Shown in pieces: positions 32,716-41,694 of a DNA stretch of 64,000 nucleotides. The stretch lies in contig NZ_AZFC01000026.1 of assembly GCF_001435095.1 (NCBI RefSeq), positions 1-64,000 of the forward strand, written 5' to 3'. This stretch comes from Levilactobacillus spicheri DSM 15429 (GTDB lineage Bacteria; Bacillota; Bacilli; Lactobacillales; Lactobacillaceae). Position numbers and translations under genes: made by a program. The stretch's first letter is position 1. The number at the start of each line of letters is the position of its first letter. The notes under the pieces were generated by a model. It searched no databases and was not told the origin of the DNA. It saw only the letters and a program-made list of their open reading frames with translations.

Positions 32716-33966
32716 TTAAGGCCGGGCGTACTGGTTACCGCGCGTGGCCCGTGTCGCCCCGCTGGCCTTCGCCGCTGACTCACTTTCGTAGGTGTAATTA
32801 GCGGGGTTCGTCACCTGAGAATAGTACTTATGGCTGTCAGAGACGTAGACCTTGCCGGCCGCGGCCGTGGTCCACTGTCCCGATTTGGTCCCCGCTTGGG
32901 TGGTCGAATGGCTGCTGGCCCCTGCTTGCTGGCTCGCACTGCCGGACCCACTACCGCGACGGGTGTTTGTGGACTGGCTGCCGGTCGTTGTAATGGGCTT
33001 GGCGTTGTTACCGCCGGTGCTGTAGTTGATCTTGATGCCTTCGGCCGAGTTGATCACCGCGATGGCCGTGTTGATCTGGCCATCCGAGGACTTGATGTCC
33101 ACGATGGAGCCGCGGGGGATGGTTTCCTGCCGGTAGTAGAGCGGCGTGGTTTCGTACTTGATGGTGGCGCGGGTGTGTGGGTTGGCTTGCCAGTACCCCT
33201 CCGCCGTTTCTTCGGCATACCGCATGCCGCCGTCTTGGTCCGCGCCGACGTTTTGTGGCCGGGTCCCCGTGGTGAAGTTGTCCGCCGACGTGTAGGATTT
33301 GGCCCCTAACAGGCTATCACCGATGGAGTGGCTACGGTTGTAGAGGTAGCCGTGGTAGGTGCGCCCGGTGAAGACGTAGCTGATGGCGACCTTGGGATTG
33401 CTCGTTGGCCAGCCAGTCGGTTCCAGGGGGTCCCCCTGACGCGACCCCCGTGAGGCCGCGTATTCGCCGTAAGTCAACACCGCGCGGGCGGTGCCGGCGC
33501 GGCCCTGCGAGTCACTCGCAAAATGGTAGTCGCCGGCCTTCAGGTTCTTGAAACCGGTGGTGTGGGACTTGCCTAACTTCCAATAATAGTTCTGGGTCGG
33601 GCCAGCCGATTCCTGGTTGGTATAGCTGACCAGCTTCTTGAGCACCTGCCCGTTCCGGGACGTGGTCTCCTGGGCGGTCGTGGTGGTCTTGTGCTGCGCG
33701 GCGGGCTTTTTAGCGGTCTTCTGGGAAGTCGCCCGCTTGGTGGCTGTGACGGAAGAAGCGCTGGACGAGCTGGCCTTATCCGAGCTGGTCTTGGTCGTCG
33801 ACTCTCCGCTGCCCCCTATCCCGATGAAAATGAAGGCGACGACTAATGCGATGAGTGCGTTGCGTCCCTGGTGGTGCGTGTCGCGCCGCCCGATTTTATG
33901 GACGACCCAGAGAACGCCTAAAACAACGGCGATGAGCAGACTGAGTGCGCCAATGAATGATGCCAT
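32716..33966 (-). CDS. Membrane-anchored DNA/RNA non-specific endonuclease
   Basis: A 416-aa extracytoplasmic protein with two N-terminal TM segments (about 4-22 and 36-52), a Ser/Thr/Lys-rich linker (about 55-110) and a nuclease domain (about 110-320). The active-site region reads YNRSHSIGDSLLG, where family members have DRGH or RSHLI and the histidine is catalytic; the text TGTRPQNVGADQDGGM follows as usual. A further Ser/Gly-rich linker leads to a C-terminal module (KVYVSDSHKYYSQV...) like those on other lactobacillar surface nucleases. It could take part in DNA uptake or scavenging of extracellular DNA. No competence gene is adjacent. Confidence 0.78.
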   Translation of the reverse strand: MASFIGALSLLIAVVLGVLWVVHKIGRRDTHHQGRNALIALVVAFIFIGIGGSGESTTKTSSDKASSSSASSVTATKRATSQKTAKKPAAQHKTTTTAQETTSRNGQVLKKLVSYTNQESAGPTQNYYWKLGKSHTTGFKNLKAGDYHFASDSQGRAGTARAVLTYGEYAASRGSRQGDPLEPTGWPTSNPKVAISYVFTGRTYHGYLYNRSHSIGDSLLGAKSYTSADNFTTGTRPQNVGADQDGGMRYAEETAEGYWQANPHTRATIKYETTPLYYRQETIPRGSIVDIKSSDGQINTAIAVINSAEGIKINYSTGGNNAKPITTTGSQSTNTRRGSGSGSASQQAGASSHSTTQAGTKSGQWTTAAAGKVYVSDSHKYYSQVTNPANYTYESESAAKASGATRATRGNQYARP

Positions 33967-34152
33967 GAAATACTCCTCCTCAAAAATCTATGTAGTTGCA
34001 AAACGTCATGCTGGAAAGAGGCCTTATTTAGTGGCTCTTCTAACACTATTAAGCATACCAAAAATTCGGCGTCACCAGGGATCCGATATGACTTTTGATC
34101 GTCAAAGACCGCCATTAATGAGTTGCCAACTCTTGGCAACAGCCGCTCACCC

Positions 34153-34204
34153 AAAAAATCCGCACGACAACGGCCCATTCTGGTCACTGCCGTACGGATT
34201 TTTT
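34153..34204 (-). terminator. Terminator of the XRE-DUF3278 operon
   Basis: AAAAAATCCG-ACG and CGT-CGGATTTTTT pair across a long loop, just past the last small frame of the operon. From 33967 to 34152 I see only the upstream region of the nuclease gene. Confidence 0.75.
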
Positions 34205-34220
34205 CGTTATCAGTCATCGC

Positions 34221-34325
34221 CTACGACCGGTGCCGGGGGGCCGTCAGTCGCACCCAGGCTTCCGCCAAAAACGCGGCCGCCATGCCCAGAATCGTCGCCA
34301 CCAGGGTGTTCTCCCAGTAACCCAT
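34221..34325 (-). CDS. Possible single-TM micropeptide (34 aa)
   Basis: The frame from the ATG at 34325 encodes 34 residues with one TM helix (TLVATILGMAAAFLAEAWVRL). It is the last frame of the DUF3278 operon, before the terminator. The strong ribosome-binding site GGAGG actually serves a six-codon frame (MAKKHR) whose stop lies 15 nt before this ATG, so expression may depend on coupling. Weakly supported. Confidence 0.4.
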   Translation of the reverse strand: MGYWENTLVATILGMAAAFLAEAWVRLTAPRHRS

Positions 34326-34372
34326 GAGGTACTTACCGATGCTTTTTTGCCATATGTATGACCTCCGTGTCG

Positions 34373-34846
34373 TTAGGCCATGACGTGCAACCGCTGCTTG
34401 AGCGTCTGGTACCGGTCGATGCCCGTGATTCCGCCCAGCACTCCCCAAAACGGCTCCGCAACCGGCCAGCCTATCGCAATCAGTAACAGCCCCATGCACA
34501 CCCCGTACCAGAATCCCTGTCGGCGGGCGCGCCGCAGCTGCTGGGGTAATTCACTCGCCGGGATATCCCGGCGGTTCAGATCACGGCGCCGGACCACCCG
34601 TTTCACCCACCGGTCAGCGATCACAACCAGCAGTAGGTTGGCCAGCAGCAAAATCGTCAGGCTCGTGGACGCCGCGACCCACCGACTCAGCACCGAAACA
34701 ATGAGGTCCAGGGCCAGAAACGTCGTCAGGAGAAAGACCGCTACCTGATTTCCTAAGTGGTTCACCTGCTGCCGCCGGTACTCATCCAGGTCGCCGTCCA
34801 CGTCGTAGATGATTTGACACAGCCATCTAAAAACAGTTGATGCCAT
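34373..34846 (-). CDS. DUF3278 membrane protein, third copy
   Basis: A 157-aa protein with four TM helices arranged as two pairs (about 30-70 and 115-145). It carries the family N-terminal motif DVDGDLDEYRRQQVNHLGNQ (residues 17-36) and a basic loop with RRRDLNRRDIPASEL. GGGAGG lies 7 nt before the ATG at 34846; the upstream in-frame start is not favoured. It is the last of three related genes behind an XRE regulator. Function is unknown. Confidence 0.75.
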   Translation of the reverse strand: MASTVFRWLCQIIYDVDGDLDEYRRQQVNHLGNQVAVFLLTTFLALDLIVSVLSRWVAASTSLTILLLANLLLVVIADRWVKRVVRRRDLNRRDIPASELPQQLRRARRQGFWYGVCMGLLLIAIGWPVAEPFWGVLGGITGIDRYQTLKQRLHVMA

Positions 34847-34862
34847 CAATACCTCCCCCCTC

Positions 34863-35390
34863 TCACACACGTTTCAGCCGTGCCCGGAGGTTCGTGTACC
34901 GCCCCCAGGCAAACACCACGCAATTAATTCCAGCTAACAGCAGGTGCTCGGATTCCCACAGATGCGGCCACAGGTTTCCCCCGGTATGGGCCCAACTCTG
35001 CAGCCCCCACACGCCCCAGGTCAGCAGTCCCATCTCCAGTCCCCGACCGGCGGACTTCCACCGGAAGCTAATGAGCTTACGCAGATAATCGCTGGTCGGA
35101 ACCTCGATCACGTCCAACCGCAACCGGGTGACCTGCTGCTGATTATACATCACCAACCCCAGCACAACGATCACCGACAGCCAGGCGAGCGCGCTCGTTA
35201 TTCGGGACGCTTCCGGCCGTAGTAAAGTAATCACCCAAATCATGAAAACCAGTAACAAATAGTGCAGTAGAACGATGAACGCGTGACTCGCAATCCGGTT
35301 CAATTGGCCCCGCATCCGTTCGTCGATGTCCCCTTCGATATCAAAGGTCTGCCGCAACCACCAGTCCCAGCGCGCCTCTTTGTTAGTCAT
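34863..35390 (-). CDS. DUF3278 membrane protein, second copy
   Basis: A 175-aa four-TM protein. The family motif appears as DIEGDIDERMRGQLNRIASH (about 17-36), followed by a TM pair (about 38-85), a loop with DVIEVPTSDYLRKLI, and a second TM pair. The three copies share the pattern D-[IV]-[DE]-G-x-[IL]-D-E then N-x-[IL]-[AG], but differ widely elsewhere, so they are old duplicates. GGAGGAG precedes the ATG. Confidence 0.75.
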   Translation of the reverse strand: MTNKEARWDWWLRQTFDIEGDIDERMRGQLNRIASHAFIVLLHYLLLVFMIWVITLLRPEASRITSALAWLSVIVVLGLVMYNQQQVTRLRLDVIEVPTSDYLRKLISFRWKSAGRGLEMGLLTWGVWGLQSWAHTGGNLWPHLWESEHLLLAGINCVVFAWGRYTNLRARLKRV

Positions 35391-35423
35391 TTTATGACTC
35401 CTCCTCCTTATTTTTAGCCGGCA

Positions 35424-35954
35424 TCACCGAATGACCTTGACCCGTAACCGCCACACGCCGTACATCCAGACGCCAAAGATCAGGCCGGCCAGCCCCGCGG
35501 TCCGGTATGTGCTCAGTGTCGCCAGGCTGGTCGCGAAGCTGACGCCATCGACCCACCAGTTCATCCCCAGCGTCATCAGAAACATCCAAAGCGCAAAGTA
35601 CCCGCCCACGAACAGCGCGCGCCAGCGTAGCCGTTTCAAACGCGGGCCCAGGTCCGCCGGCGCCACCTCGATGTCGTCTAACCGCAGCTTCCGCAGCATC
35701 CAGCTGACGTAGACCATGACTCCCATGATGCTCAACGGTAGTCCCAGCAAGAGCGCGACCAACACGTCCGTGCTCGGATACGTCGCGGCCGCGAAGATGG
35801 CCACCAGGTCGAGCAAAAACAGGCCACCCGTCAGCAGGATAAAAGCATTGTTCCCAATGCGATTAATCTCGTGCCGCTTATACTCGTCGAGGACCCCGTC
35901 AATGCCATACAGGTGCTTCAAGCAACGCACCGCTAAACTTGTCTTCTCCGTCAT
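35424..35954 (-). CDS. DUF3278 membrane protein, first copy
   Basis: A 176-aa four-TM protein, the copy closest to the family norm (YGIDGVLDEYKRHEINRIGN, about 16-35, then RLDDIEVAPADLGPRLKR in the loop). The best start is the ATG at 35954: GGGAGG lies 7 nt upstream, inside the last codons of the XRE gene, and the XRE stop is three bases away, so the two are translationally coupled. DUF3278 proteins in lactobacilli and streptococci often follow a small XRE gene; the role is not known. Confidence 0.8.
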   Translation of the reverse strand: MTEKTSLAVRCLKHLYGIDGVLDEYKRHEINRIGNNAFILLTGGLFLLDLVAIFAAATYPSTDVLVALLLGLPLSIMGVMVYVSWMLRKLRLDDIEVAPADLGPRLKRLRWRALFVGGYFALWMFLMTLGMNWWVDGVSFATSLATLSTYRTAGLAGLIFGVWMYGVWRLRVKVIR

Positions 35955-35956
35955 GT

Positions 35957-36148
35957 TCATTCCTCCCAGAATAACGTGTTCAAGTCCGTTCCCAAGGCCT
36001 TGGCGATGCCGATACACAGCTTGAGCGACGGATTGTACTTCCCATTTTCAATCAAATTGATGGTCTGGCGGGCCACCCCCACGGCCGTCGCCAACTTGAG
36101 CTGGGACCAGCCCCGCTGCAGCCGGTAGTCCTTGACACGGTTCACCAC
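35957..36148 (-). CDS. XRE-family regulator (63 aa)
   Basis: A minimal Cro/CI-type helix-turn-helix protein of 63 residues. The helices read [28 protein letters not shown] (core about 14-40), followed by the family end [13 protein letters not shown]. It starts an operon with three DUF3278 genes. Two near-identical TGTCA-N8 palindromes at its promoter are probable operators for autoregulation. Its start is set by the sequence before [13 protein letters not shown]. Confidence 0.9.
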   Translation of the reverse strand: MVNRVKDYRLQRGWSQLKLATAVGVARQTINLIENGKYNPSLKLCIGIAKALGTDLNTLFWEE

Positions 36149-36165
36149 GATTCCCCCATTTCATA

Positions 36166-36229
36166 TGTCACTTATAATTGACATCTTTAGAATACCGAAC
36201 TGTGCAATAGAAGTCAACTATATATGACA
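36166..36229 (-). promoter_or_regulatory. Promoter and twin operators of the XRE-DUF3278 operon
   Basis: -35 TTGACT (36212-36217), 17-nt spacer, -10 TATTCT (36189-36194). Two palindromes of the form TGTCA-N8-TGAC(A/T) lie at 36166-36183 (downstream of the -10) and 36212-36229 (over the -35), with centres 46 bp apart. Confidence 0.7.
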
Positions 36230-36491
36230 CAACTAACCATGGGCCGGCTCCCCGACGGCAGTTTTGATCAAATTTATTTTCAGATTTGCCGGTTATCCCC
36301 GAATTTACCCCCGTTTTATTGACTTATTCATAATTGCGTAAAGGTTCCGTCGTGAGTTTGTACAGGAATCGTAAAGTCGCCCAAATCGGCCGGCACTTCC
36401 CTTAGAATAAAACAAGTGCTTCACTTGTCGAAGCCTGGTTGTCGCGCGACCAACCGTTGAAGACCCATACCAGAGAGGAATTGATGAACCC

Positions 36492-38231
36492 GTGTTAACC
36501 CGTCAGAAACGCCGCCTGGGTGCTACCCTGGCTACCGCCCTCGTTTTATGCCCCCTCATGACGCCCCTGACCCAAGCGAAGGCCAGCACCGTCGATACGC
36601 TGATTGCCCCGCACCAGGCCAAGTACGGCTACTACGTCGACCACTACAAGGAGAACCGCAAGGAAAACGACCAACCAACCACGAACCCGGGGCTGGGCCT
36701 GCTGTCGAACTTCTTTCAACTCTGGTCGCCCACGGGAGAAAAGCGCAATCCCGCCATCCTGAACCAAAGCATGAACATCGTGGCCAAGGCCACCCAGAAC
36801 CGGACCAAGGCCGAGGTCGAACGCTCCTTCTTCACCGACCAACGAACCCTACCGTACGGCATGCTCTCCGGCTTGGGACCTTACGAGAAGGCCTTCAAGC
36901 ACAACGCTAATAGCCAGACCTGGTACCCCAAGATGCCGACCAAGCCGATCCCCGGCGACACGCCGTGGAGTACCGCGCAATGGGGCGATCCCCAATCCAA
37001 GCTGGGCCCCGTGGTCGACCTGATCAGCCAGGTACGTCAAGGCCCCTACTGTGACACCGGGGTCGTCAAGCAGATCTTCAAGTACGTCCGGCCCTACCGC
37101 CAAAGTCCTAACACGGTCAAACCGAACCCTTACTTAGTGAACGTGATGGCGACCGCGCCGCAAAACGACTACGACTTCCCGAGTGGTCACGGAACGGCGG
37201 CCTTCGAGGTCGGGTCGGCCCTGGCCTACGCCTTCCCCGAACGGTACCAACAATTAATGACCCGTTCCTCGGAAATGGGCTACGACCGGTTACTGGCCGG
37301 CCGGCACACGCCGCTGGCCGTCATGGGCAGTCGGATGATTGGGTCCGCGGTGGCCGCCAGTGTCTTGAACGACCCGGCTAACCGCGCCCTGAAGCAACGG
37401 GCTTACCAGAACGCCCACTCCAAGTACCTGCAAAAGAGCTCGTTGGTCGACCACCACGACGACTTTGCCAACTACCAGAAGAACCAAAAGGACTACCGTT
37501 ACCGAATGACCTACGGCTTGCCACAAATCGGCAAGAAGGGCCAAGCCATGCGGGTACCCAAGGGTGCCGAAGTCCTCTTAGAAACGCGGTTACCGTACCT
37601 GAGCGCCAAGCAACGGCGCGTCGTCTTGGCCACGACCGGCTTTGACTCCGGGTACCCCGTGATGGACGACGCCGAGGGTTGGGGCCGCTTAGACCTCTTC
37701 TCCGCCGCCAACGGTTACGGCAAGCTGCTCGAGAAGACGACCGTGAAGATGAACGCGGCCAAGGGCGGCTTCAACGCCCGCGACACTTGGCGCAACGCCA
37801 TCTCCGGCCGCGGTCAGTTGGTCAAGACCGGCTCCGGGGCCCTCACGCTGGCCGGAAAGAACCGCTTCACCGGCGGTATCGCCCTCAAGGGGGGTCAGCT
37901 GACCTTAGCCGCACCGCAAGCCGCCGGAACCGGTAAGTTGGCCGTGCAGGCCGGCACGGTCCGGACCACGACGCCAATCAAGTTGGCTCACGGGTTCCAA
38001 CAAGCCAAGCGCGGCACGCTGGCCTTAAAGGTCACGAAGGCCACGGCCGTGAAGATCCACGGGCGCGCCCAACTGGCCGGTACCCTGAAGCTGAGCGGCG
38101 TCAAGGGCGTCAAGAACCACCAGAAGCTCATCACCTTTACCAAGCACCAAGGCACCTTCGCCCACGTGAAGGGTCTGCCGAAGGGCTGGCACGTCAAGTA
38201 CCACCAACACAGCCTCGAACTGGTCCACTAA
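36492..38231 (+). CDS. Secreted PAP2 acid phosphatase with autotransporter-type repeat
   Basis: A 579-aa exported phosphatase. The signal peptide ends near residue 31 (AKAS). The PAP2 domain (about 150-310) has the three motifs as KYVRPYRQ, PSGHGT and GRHTPLAVMGSR, with both catalytic histidines. After a linker, about residues 440-520 hold an autotransporter-associated beta-strand repeat (KTGSGALTLAGKNRFTGG and LKGGQLTLAAP), unusual in a Gram-positive. There is no sortase motif. The start is GTG, 12 nt after an AGAGGA site that also precedes a four-codon frame. Terminator at 38239. Phosphate scavenging is likely. Confidence 0.82.
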   Translation: MLTRQKRRLGATLATALVLCPLMTPLTQAKASTVDTLIAPHQAKYGYYVDHYKENRKENDQPTTNPGLGLLSNFFQLWSPTGEKRNPAILNQSMNIVAKATQNRTKAEVERSFFTDQRTLPYGMLSGLGPYEKAFKHNANSQTWYPKMPTKPIPGDTPWSTAQWGDPQSKLGPVVDLISQVRQGPYCDTGVVKQIFKYVRPYRQSPNTVKPNPYLVNVMATAPQNDYDFPSGHGTAAFEVGSALAYAFPERYQQLMTRSSEMGYDRLLAGRHTPLAVMGSRMIGSAVAASVLNDPANRALKQRAYQNAHSKYLQKSSLVDHHDDFANYQKNQKDYRYRMTYGLPQIGKKGQAMRVPKGAEVLLETRLPYLSAKQRRVVLATTGFDSGYPVMDDAEGWGRLDLFSAANGYGKLLEKTTVKMNAAKGGFNARDTWRNAISGRGQLVKTGSGALTLAGKNRFTGGIALKGGQLTLAAPQAAGTGKLAVQAGTVRTTTPIKLAHGFQQAKRGTLALKVTKATAVKIHGRAQLAGTLKLSGVKGVKNHQKLITFTKHQGTFAHVKGLPKGWHVKYHQHSLELVH

Positions 38232-38238
38232 TCACCCA

Positions 38239-38268
38239 ACAGGGTCCCGGCAGCGGGGCCCTGTTTTT
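38239..38268 (+). terminator. Phosphatase gene terminator
   Basis: ACAGGGTCCC pairs with GGGGCCCTGT, followed by TTTT. Confidence 0.85.
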
Positions 38269-38310
38269 GCATAAGCGGATGACAGTCTGGACTGAGTCGA
38301 CAGAAACACA

Positions 38311-38352
38311 AAAATCGCGCCAGAAACCGATAAGGGTTTTGGTGCGATTTTT
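38311..38352 (-). terminator. Alpha-glucosidase gene terminator
   Basis: AAAATCGC and GCGATTTT close a hairpin with an inner AACC/GGTT part; on the minus strand TTTTTG follows. Confidence 0.8.
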
Positions 38353-38367
38353 TCAACCATTTAGCCA

Positions 38368-40038
38368 TCACTTGAACAGGTAGACCTTACTCTCATACGG
38401 GCGTAAAGTTTGGCCTTGATCGTCATCGTAGTTACTGATCAACAACTCGTTCGCCGTAGCCTGTTGGTAGTCCCGCTGAACGGTCTGATCCGTAAAGTTC
38501 GTCATCACTAATAACGTCTGGCCTTGATAATGCCGGCGGAAGGTAAAGACTTCATCGTCATCTGGGTCGACTTCTTCATAGGTTCCGTAACGAATGACCG
38601 CCGTCTCATGCCGTAACTTAATCAATTTTTGGTAGTAGTAAAAGACAGAACTTTGGTCGGCCAACGCCGCTTTAGCATTGATTTGCGTGTAGTTAGGATT
38701 CAAGTCAAACCATGGCGTCCCAGCGGTAAAACCAGCATTGGGCGTTGCATCCCACTGCATCGGTGTCCGCGCGTTGTCCCGCGACATATGGGCCAGATAC
38801 TTCAACATGGTCGGCCCATCAACCAACTTCTTCTGTTCGACCAATTCATGATAGAAGTTAATTGATTCGAGGTCCTCGTACTGGCTCAACTTGGTGTAAT
38901 GCACGTTCGTCATCCCCAGCTCTTCACCTTCGTACACGTACGGCGTCCCTTGCAACATGTGTAACGTGGTACCCAGTGCCTTCGCCGAACGAACGCGGAA
39001 CTCTGGCCGGTCATCGCCAAAGCGAGAAACGGCTCGTGGTTGGTCATGATTGTTCCAATAAAGACTGTTCCATCCCTTGCCATCCAGCGCTTTTTGCCAC
39101 CGTCCCAAGGCTTGCTTGAGGTCCGTTAGCTTAACGGGTTGGTCATTCCACTTGGCCAGCCGTTTATCCGGATTAGGACTTAAGGTCACGTGTTGGAACT
39201 GGAAAACCATATTCAATTCGTGACTGTTCAATCCCGTGTATTGAATCGCATCTTCCGGTGTGGAACTTGGCATTTCCCCAACCGTCATGACATCATAATG
39301 GGATAAGACTTGATCGTTCATTTCATGTAAATAATCGTTTAGCTTAGGGCCATCAGCGACCATCTTTTCGACCGTCGCGTAGTTGGCGGGCGCCGGCGCA
39401 TCGGGTAATCCGGCAGGCTTTGAGATCAAATTGATAACGTCCATCCGGAACCCGTTGACTCCCTTATCCAACCAAAAACGCATGATATCCCAAACAGCAT
39501 TCCGGACATCGGGATTTTCCCAATTAAGATCGGGCTGACCAGGCGCAAACAGGTGCAAATAGTACTGTCCCCGTGCCGGGACAAACGTCCAGGCGGACCC
39601 GCCAAAGGCCGCTCCCCAGTTATTCGGCTCGTGGCCATCGACAGGGTCCCGCCAAATGTAATAGTCTGCGTAGGGGTTGTCTTTAGACGACTTACTTTCC
39701 TGGAACCAAGCATTTTGATCAGACGTATGGTTCACCACCAGGTCCATCAAAAGCTTCATCCCGTGTCGATGGGTCTCCGCCAATAACTGATCGAAATCGG
39801 CCATGGTCCCGTATTGTGGGTTAATCGCCTTATAATCGGCAATATCATACCCATTATCCTTCAACGGTGACCGATAGATCGGGTTCAACCACAGAACATC
39901 CACTCCCAACTTTTGCAGGTAATCCAGCCGTTGGGTGATACCCGCTAAATCACCGATTCCGTCACCATTACTGTCTTGAAAACTTTGTGGATAAATTTGA
40001 TAAACAACAGAATCCTGAAACCACTTTGAACGAGCCAA
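38368..40038 (-). CDS. GH13 alpha-glucosidase / oligo-1,6-glucosidase
   Basis: A cytoplasmic glycoside hydrolase of 556 aa (GH13 subfamily 31 type) that releases glucose from short alpha-glucosides. The catalytic residues are visible: Asp nucleophile in FRMDVIN (about 198), acid/base Glu in TVGEMPS (about 254) and Asp in NNHDQPR (about 329). The first conserved region DLVVNHTS (about 98-105) and QIYPQSFQDSNGDGIGD at the N-terminus confirm it. Val after the nucleophile (DVIN) is typical of alpha-1,6-active members. It is downstream of a sugar permease and a LacI gene. GC content is lower than in the surrounding genes. Confidence 0.93.
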   Translation of the reverse strand: MARSKWFQDSVVYQIYPQSFQDSNGDGIGDLAGITQRLDYLQKLGVDVLWLNPIYRSPLKDNGYDIADYKAINPQYGTMADFDQLLAETHRHGMKLLMDLVVNHTSDQNAWFQESKSSKDNPYADYYIWRDPVDGHEPNNWGAAFGGSAWTFVPARGQYYLHLFAPGQPDLNWENPDVRNAVWDIMRFWLDKGVNGFRMDVINLISKPAGLPDAPAPANYATVEKMVADGPKLNDYLHEMNDQVLSHYDVMTVGEMPSSTPEDAIQYTGLNSHELNMVFQFQHVTLSPNPDKRLAKWNDQPVKLTDLKQALGRWQKALDGKGWNSLYWNNHDQPRAVSRFGDDRPEFRVRSAKALGTTLHMLQGTPYVYEGEELGMTNVHYTKLSQYEDLESINFYHELVEQKKLVDGPTMLKYLAHMSRDNARTPMQWDATPNAGFTAGTPWFDLNPNYTQINAKAALADQSSVFYYYQKLIKLRHETAVIRYGTYEEVDPDDDEVFTFRRHYQGQTLLVMTNFTDQTVQRDYQQATANELLISNYDDDQGQTLRPYESKVYLFK

Positions 40039-40075
40039 TTATATAACCTCCCAAAAAATCAACGATTCATCTAAC

Positions 40076-41470
40076 TCAGGCTTTGGCCTGACCATCAAAC
40101 TTCGAGTGAATCAACCGGACACTCAGGGCCGCTAAGACCAGCGAACCACCACCGACTAAGAACATCGCTGGCATGGAGTGACCAACCCACGGGAAAATCC
40201 AGAAACTGGCAATTGAGGCACAAATTTGGGGTAGGCAGATACTGCAGTTGAACAATCCGAGATAAGACCCTTCATTTTGCCCGTCCAGTGCTTCCGTCAG
40301 CAACGTAAACGGCTGGGTGTTCATGGTCAAGTAAGTAATGCCAATCAAGATAAACGGAATAATCAGCAACCACTTGTTGTGAACGAAGAAGATGGAAATA
40401 AAGCCAACGGCACCCGCTAACAACCCAATCTGATACCACAACTTACGATGGCTGGGTTTGGTATGTGCTTGGACCAATAATCCCCAAAGGACAGCGGCAA
40501 TGGATTGAATGCAGGTCAGCACCCCATACCAATTACCAGCCGCTTGATACCCCGCCGAAGCAGAATTACTGGTATTCCAAACGTTCAACGAGATGGCACC
40601 CGTTGCGTAGGTCCAGGAATACAGAATAGCGAACCAGGTAAAGAATTGAACAACGGAGATTTCCCAGAAAACCTTGGGCGCCGTCTTTAATAACTCCCAC
40701 AGACTAGGTTGCTTAACCTTCTTAGTCGTGTCCAGGTTGTGGTAATCGGCGTAAGTATCGGGATCATACTCATGAACTTTGATAATCGTGATAATCGACG
40801 TTAAGAGCAATACAATCGCCGCTAAGTAAAAGGCAATCTTCACGGTCATCGGAACTTCACCCTTCGGTGCCACGTTGGCGATTCCAAACGCCGCTAAAAC
40901 GAACGGAACCATCGTCGCCACGACACCCCCGAGGTTGGAGAAAGATTGTTGCCATGACCAGGCCAAGTCCTTCTGGTCTTCGTTCACCATGTCCCCGATC
41001 ACCATCTTGAACGGTTGCATGCAAACGTTCGACGTCAGATCCATAAACAGCGTTGCAATAGCGGCAAACCAAAGGGCAGCCGCTGAGCCGTAACCGAATC
41101 CAAAGGACCCCGCATTCGGCAAAAGAATCAAGACAATGGCGGCAGCCGGTGCCCCAATCAACAAGTAGGGCATTCGCCGACCAAAGCGATTCCAAGTCTT
41201 ATCGGAATACTTCCCAATCAATGGCTGAATCACCATCCCAGCTAACGGCGGCAAAATGAAGAAGAATCCAAGCTTATTAGGGTCCGTCCCAATCGTTTGA
41301 AAAATCCGTCCAAGCTGTGATTGTTGCAGAGAAAATGCCATGTTAACGCCGAAGAAACCAAAAGTCATCGCAAAAATCGTACTTAATCGTAATGATGGCA
41401 AATGGTGCTTTGCTTTTGGTTCTTCGGGTGTCGCAACAGCATCCGTTTGAGCGATGCTACTAGCCTTCAT
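40076..41470 (-). CDS. MFS sugar transporter (SLC45/GPH-like), probably alpha-glucosides
   Basis: A 12-TM cation-coupled permease of 464 aa. The ATG at 41470 has a GGGAGGG ribosome-binding site; the longer frame upstream runs through operators. Typical text is TFGFFGVNMAFSLQQSQLGRIF and GKYSDKTWNRFGRRMPYLL, the motif between TM2 and TM3. It lies 37 bp before the GH13 gene and behind a promoter with two LacI-type operators and a cre-like site. Maltose, isomaltose or a similar disaccharide is the likely substrate. GC content is reduced, as for its neighbours. Confidence 0.88.
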   Translation of the reverse strand: MKASSIAQTDAVATPEEPKAKHHLPSLRLSTIFAMTFGFFGVNMAFSLQQSQLGRIFQTIGTDPNKLGFFFILPPLAGMVIQPLIGKYSDKTWNRFGRRMPYLLIGAPAAAIVLILLPNAGSFGFGYGSAAALWFAAIATLFMDLTSNVCMQPFKMVIGDMVNEDQKDLAWSWQQSFSNLGGVVATMVPFVLAAFGIANVAPKGEVPMTVKIAFYLAAIVLLLTSIITIIKVHEYDPDTYADYHNLDTTKKVKQPSLWELLKTAPKVFWEISVVQFFTWFAILYSWTYATGAISLNVWNTSNSASAGYQAAGNWYGVLTCIQSIAAVLWGLLVQAHTKPSHRKLWYQIGLLAGAVGFISIFFVHNKWLLIIPFILIGITYLTMNTQPFTLLTEALDGQNEGSYLGLFNCSICLPQICASIASFWIFPWVGHSMPAMFLVGGGSLVLAALSVRLIHSKFDGQAKA

Positions 41471-41507
41471 AATGTTCCCTCCCAAGGTTTCATAAATAAC
41501 GATCGAT

Positions 41508-41589
41508 TTGTAAGCGCTTACTACATTGGTTATCCTATCACGTAGCACAAACGTTTGCAATAGCTTAGATACAGCAACCCAAACGTTTG
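41508..41589 (-). promoter_or_regulatory. Promoter with two LacI operators and a cre-like site
   Basis: Minus strand: -35 TTGCAA (41555-41560), 17-nt spacer, -10 TAGGAT (41532-41537). Perfect palindromes CAAACGTTTG occur at 41548-41557 (over the -35) and 41580-41589, 32 bp apart (three helical turns). TTGTAAGCGCTTACTA (41508-41523) matches the cre consensus with one mismatch, just downstream of the start site. Confidence 0.75.
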
Positions 41590-41694
41590 TGTAAATCATC
41601 AACAGGCTCTTATTTTCGTCCCACTTACGCGCTCAAGGCTCCCCGCTTGGAACCCATTCATCATAAAAAAATGATGGTTTTCAAAAATGGCCAC

